Below are positions 63,029 through 64,000 of a stretch of DNA of 64,000 bases, in pieces. Both the position numbers and the translations under genes were made by a program. The first letter of the stretch is position 1; every line of letters begins with the position of its first letter. The notes under the pieces were generated by a model. It was not told the origin of the DNA, made no database searches, and worked only from the letters and a program-made list of their open reading frames with translations. Origin of the DNA: Sphingobium sp. B2D3C (lineage in GTDB: Bacteria > Pseudomonadota > Alphaproteobacteria > Sphingomonadales > Sphingomonadaceae); the NCBI RefSeq assembly GCF_025961835.1, contig NZ_JAOQOK010000001.1:2480001-2544000 (forward strand), given 5' to 3'.

Positions 63029-64000
63029 TCAACCTGTGTGGCCACCCAGCGTCTCGGCGAACCAGTCAGCAATATAATCGCGCCCGTAAGACATATTGTC
63101 GGCGCCGACATGCTCCACCCCGCCTTCGCGCTCGGTGAAGATCTTGAGTTCGCGCCGGGGGCTGTTGACCAGTTGCGCGTAGCAGTCATGGGCATATTCC
63201 ACGCTGATTTGGCGGTCATGTGCGCCGTGGGTGACCAGGAAGGGCACGCGCACGCCATCCATGCGGCCATTGAGGTTCATCTCCTCGGATTTAGCGAGGA
63301 AATCCTCCATGTCTGTCGCACCGAATGCCCAGAACACATGCGCCCAGTAGTGCGGTACGGGGTTCTCGCCTTCGCGGCGGATGCGCTTGTCCTGCACTTC
63401 CCGCCAATTGTGGTTGGCGCCCCAGCAGGCACCGCTGGCGAAGCGCGGCTCGAAGGCGACGGCGCGCGGCGCGAAGTGGCCGCCGAGCGAGATGCCCGTC
63501 ATGCCGATGCGCTTGGGGTCGGCATCCGGCTGGGTCTCCAGCCAGTCGACGGCTTTTGATGCCCAGTTTTCGCTGTGCGGATCGACCGGCAGATTGTGCA
63601 GCCGCAGCGCCTCGCCGGTGCCGGGCTGATCGACGCAGAGCGTGGAGACACCGCGTCGGGCCAGCGCCTCGGGCAGGCGCGACCAGTAGAGCAGTTCCTT
63701 GCAGCTATCGAGGCCATTGCAGTAGACGACCACCGGCCGCGGCCCCTCGCCGGGCGCCCGCGTGTAGAGCGCCGACATCATGCTGCCATCGCCGAGCGGG
63801 ATCTCCACCCGTTCGCGGTTGATCTTGCCGAGATCGGTCGATTGGGCGAAGATCGACAGCGCCCGGGCGTAGGTTTCCTCGCGCCCCGGGGAGCCATGGC
63901 CCTGCATCCGCTCCGCGACGAGCAGGTAGAGCGCAGCCCGCTCCAGCTTCTCGGATGCCGAGATGGCCCGGCCCTTGGCGATATCCTCATCGGCGAGGCT
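63029..64000 (-). CDS. Alpha/beta hydrolase, 5' truncated by window edge
   Basis: A serine hydrolase of the FrsA/dipeptidyl-peptidase-like group; the frame is still open at 64000 (LEKLERAALYLLVAE is visible before the Met at 63907), so the N-terminus is outside the window. The nucleophile elbow is TGISLGGHFAPR, the acid Asp is in THGAHDRQIS and His in GGVEHVGADN. Such proteins include 2,6-dihydroxypseudooxynicotine hydrolase-type C-C hydrolases and esterases. Substrate unknown. Confidence 0.88.
   Translation of the reverse strand, partial: SLADEDIAKGRAISASEKLERAALYLLVAERMQGHGSPGREETYARALSIFAQSTDLGKINRERVEIPLGDGSMMSALYTRAPGEGPRPVVVYCNGLDSCKELLYWSRLPEALARRGVSTLCVDQPGTGEALRLHNLPVDPHSENWASKAVDWLETQPDADPKRIGMTGISLGGHFAPRAVAFEPRFASGACWGANHNWREVQDKRIRREGENPVPHYWAHVFWAFGATDMEDFLAKSEEMNLNGRMDGVRVPFLVTHGAHDRQISVEYAHDCYAQLVNSPRRELKIFTEREGGVEHVGADNMSYGRDYIADWFAETLGGHTG

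Overview
The window looks like a chromosomal segment of a GC-rich sphingomonad (Alphaproteobacteria, Sphingomonadales). The signs are two large TonB-dependent receptors, a class II DAHP synthase, an HWE-type histidine kinase, the style of infC, thrS and cysS, a DUF3489/DUF2924/recombinase cassette, and RND pumps with a NodT-type outer-membrane lipoprotein. I inferred the taxon from gene content and composition only; there is no rRNA in the window.

The first part, 1 to about 18.7 kb, is mostly housekeeping. It holds a truncated Xaa-Pro aminopeptidase, a GAF/PAS/HWE kinase, a Pr6Pr membrane protein, mutM, hisN, an ArsC-like protein, an Rrf2 regulator, class II DAHP synthase, a yqiJ/yqiK (flotillin) pair, a DUF1275 protein, a 2-hydroxyacid dehydrogenase, cysS, infC, a GNAT protein, thrS, and an ArsR/SRPBCC divergent pair. 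Two oddities stand out: an AT-richer insert of about 93 residues inside cysteinyl-tRNA synthetase, and a probable AUA start codon for infC.

From 18.8 to 46.7 kb the genes are mainly envelope, transport and signalling functions. There are two TonB receptors, one coupled to a propeller-like secreted protein and one divergent from a tannase-like esterase. These are followed by a GGDEF cyclase; a complete RND efflux operon (unknown gene, adaptor, permease, outer-membrane factor) with a TetR gene upstream; a Gly-rich lipoprotein next to a TpsB-type transporter; a DUF3237/SnoaL/GMC oxidoreductase operon; a GNAT-nitrilase fusion; and a LOV-domain hybrid kinase.

From 46.8 to 56.0 kb lies an island-like stretch that begins at tRNA-Leu(CAA). 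It contains a recombinase broken by one in-frame stop, a frameshifted DUF2924 gene, an intact DUF3489 gene, a second RND adaptor/permease pair between two related hairpin-containing repeats, and the 3' remnant of a ClC-type CBS gene.

The most interesting locus is 56.0-61.9 kb on the minus strand. It encodes a coiled-coil/beta-barrel outer-membrane protein, a secreted protein of 246 residues, a lipobox-bearing C39 cysteine protease, a secreted protein of 115 residues, a 422-residue DSGN-repeat protein with no cysteine, and upstream a LuxR-type regulator. This set parallels the Fap functional-amyloid system of Pseudomonas (FapC/B subunits, FapD C39 protease, FapF coiled-coil barrel), but the sequences are divergent. 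I read it as a probable Fap-like fibre secretion system in an alphaproteobacterium. The window ends with a decayed DksA/TraR-family zinc-finger gene and a truncated alpha/beta hydrolase.
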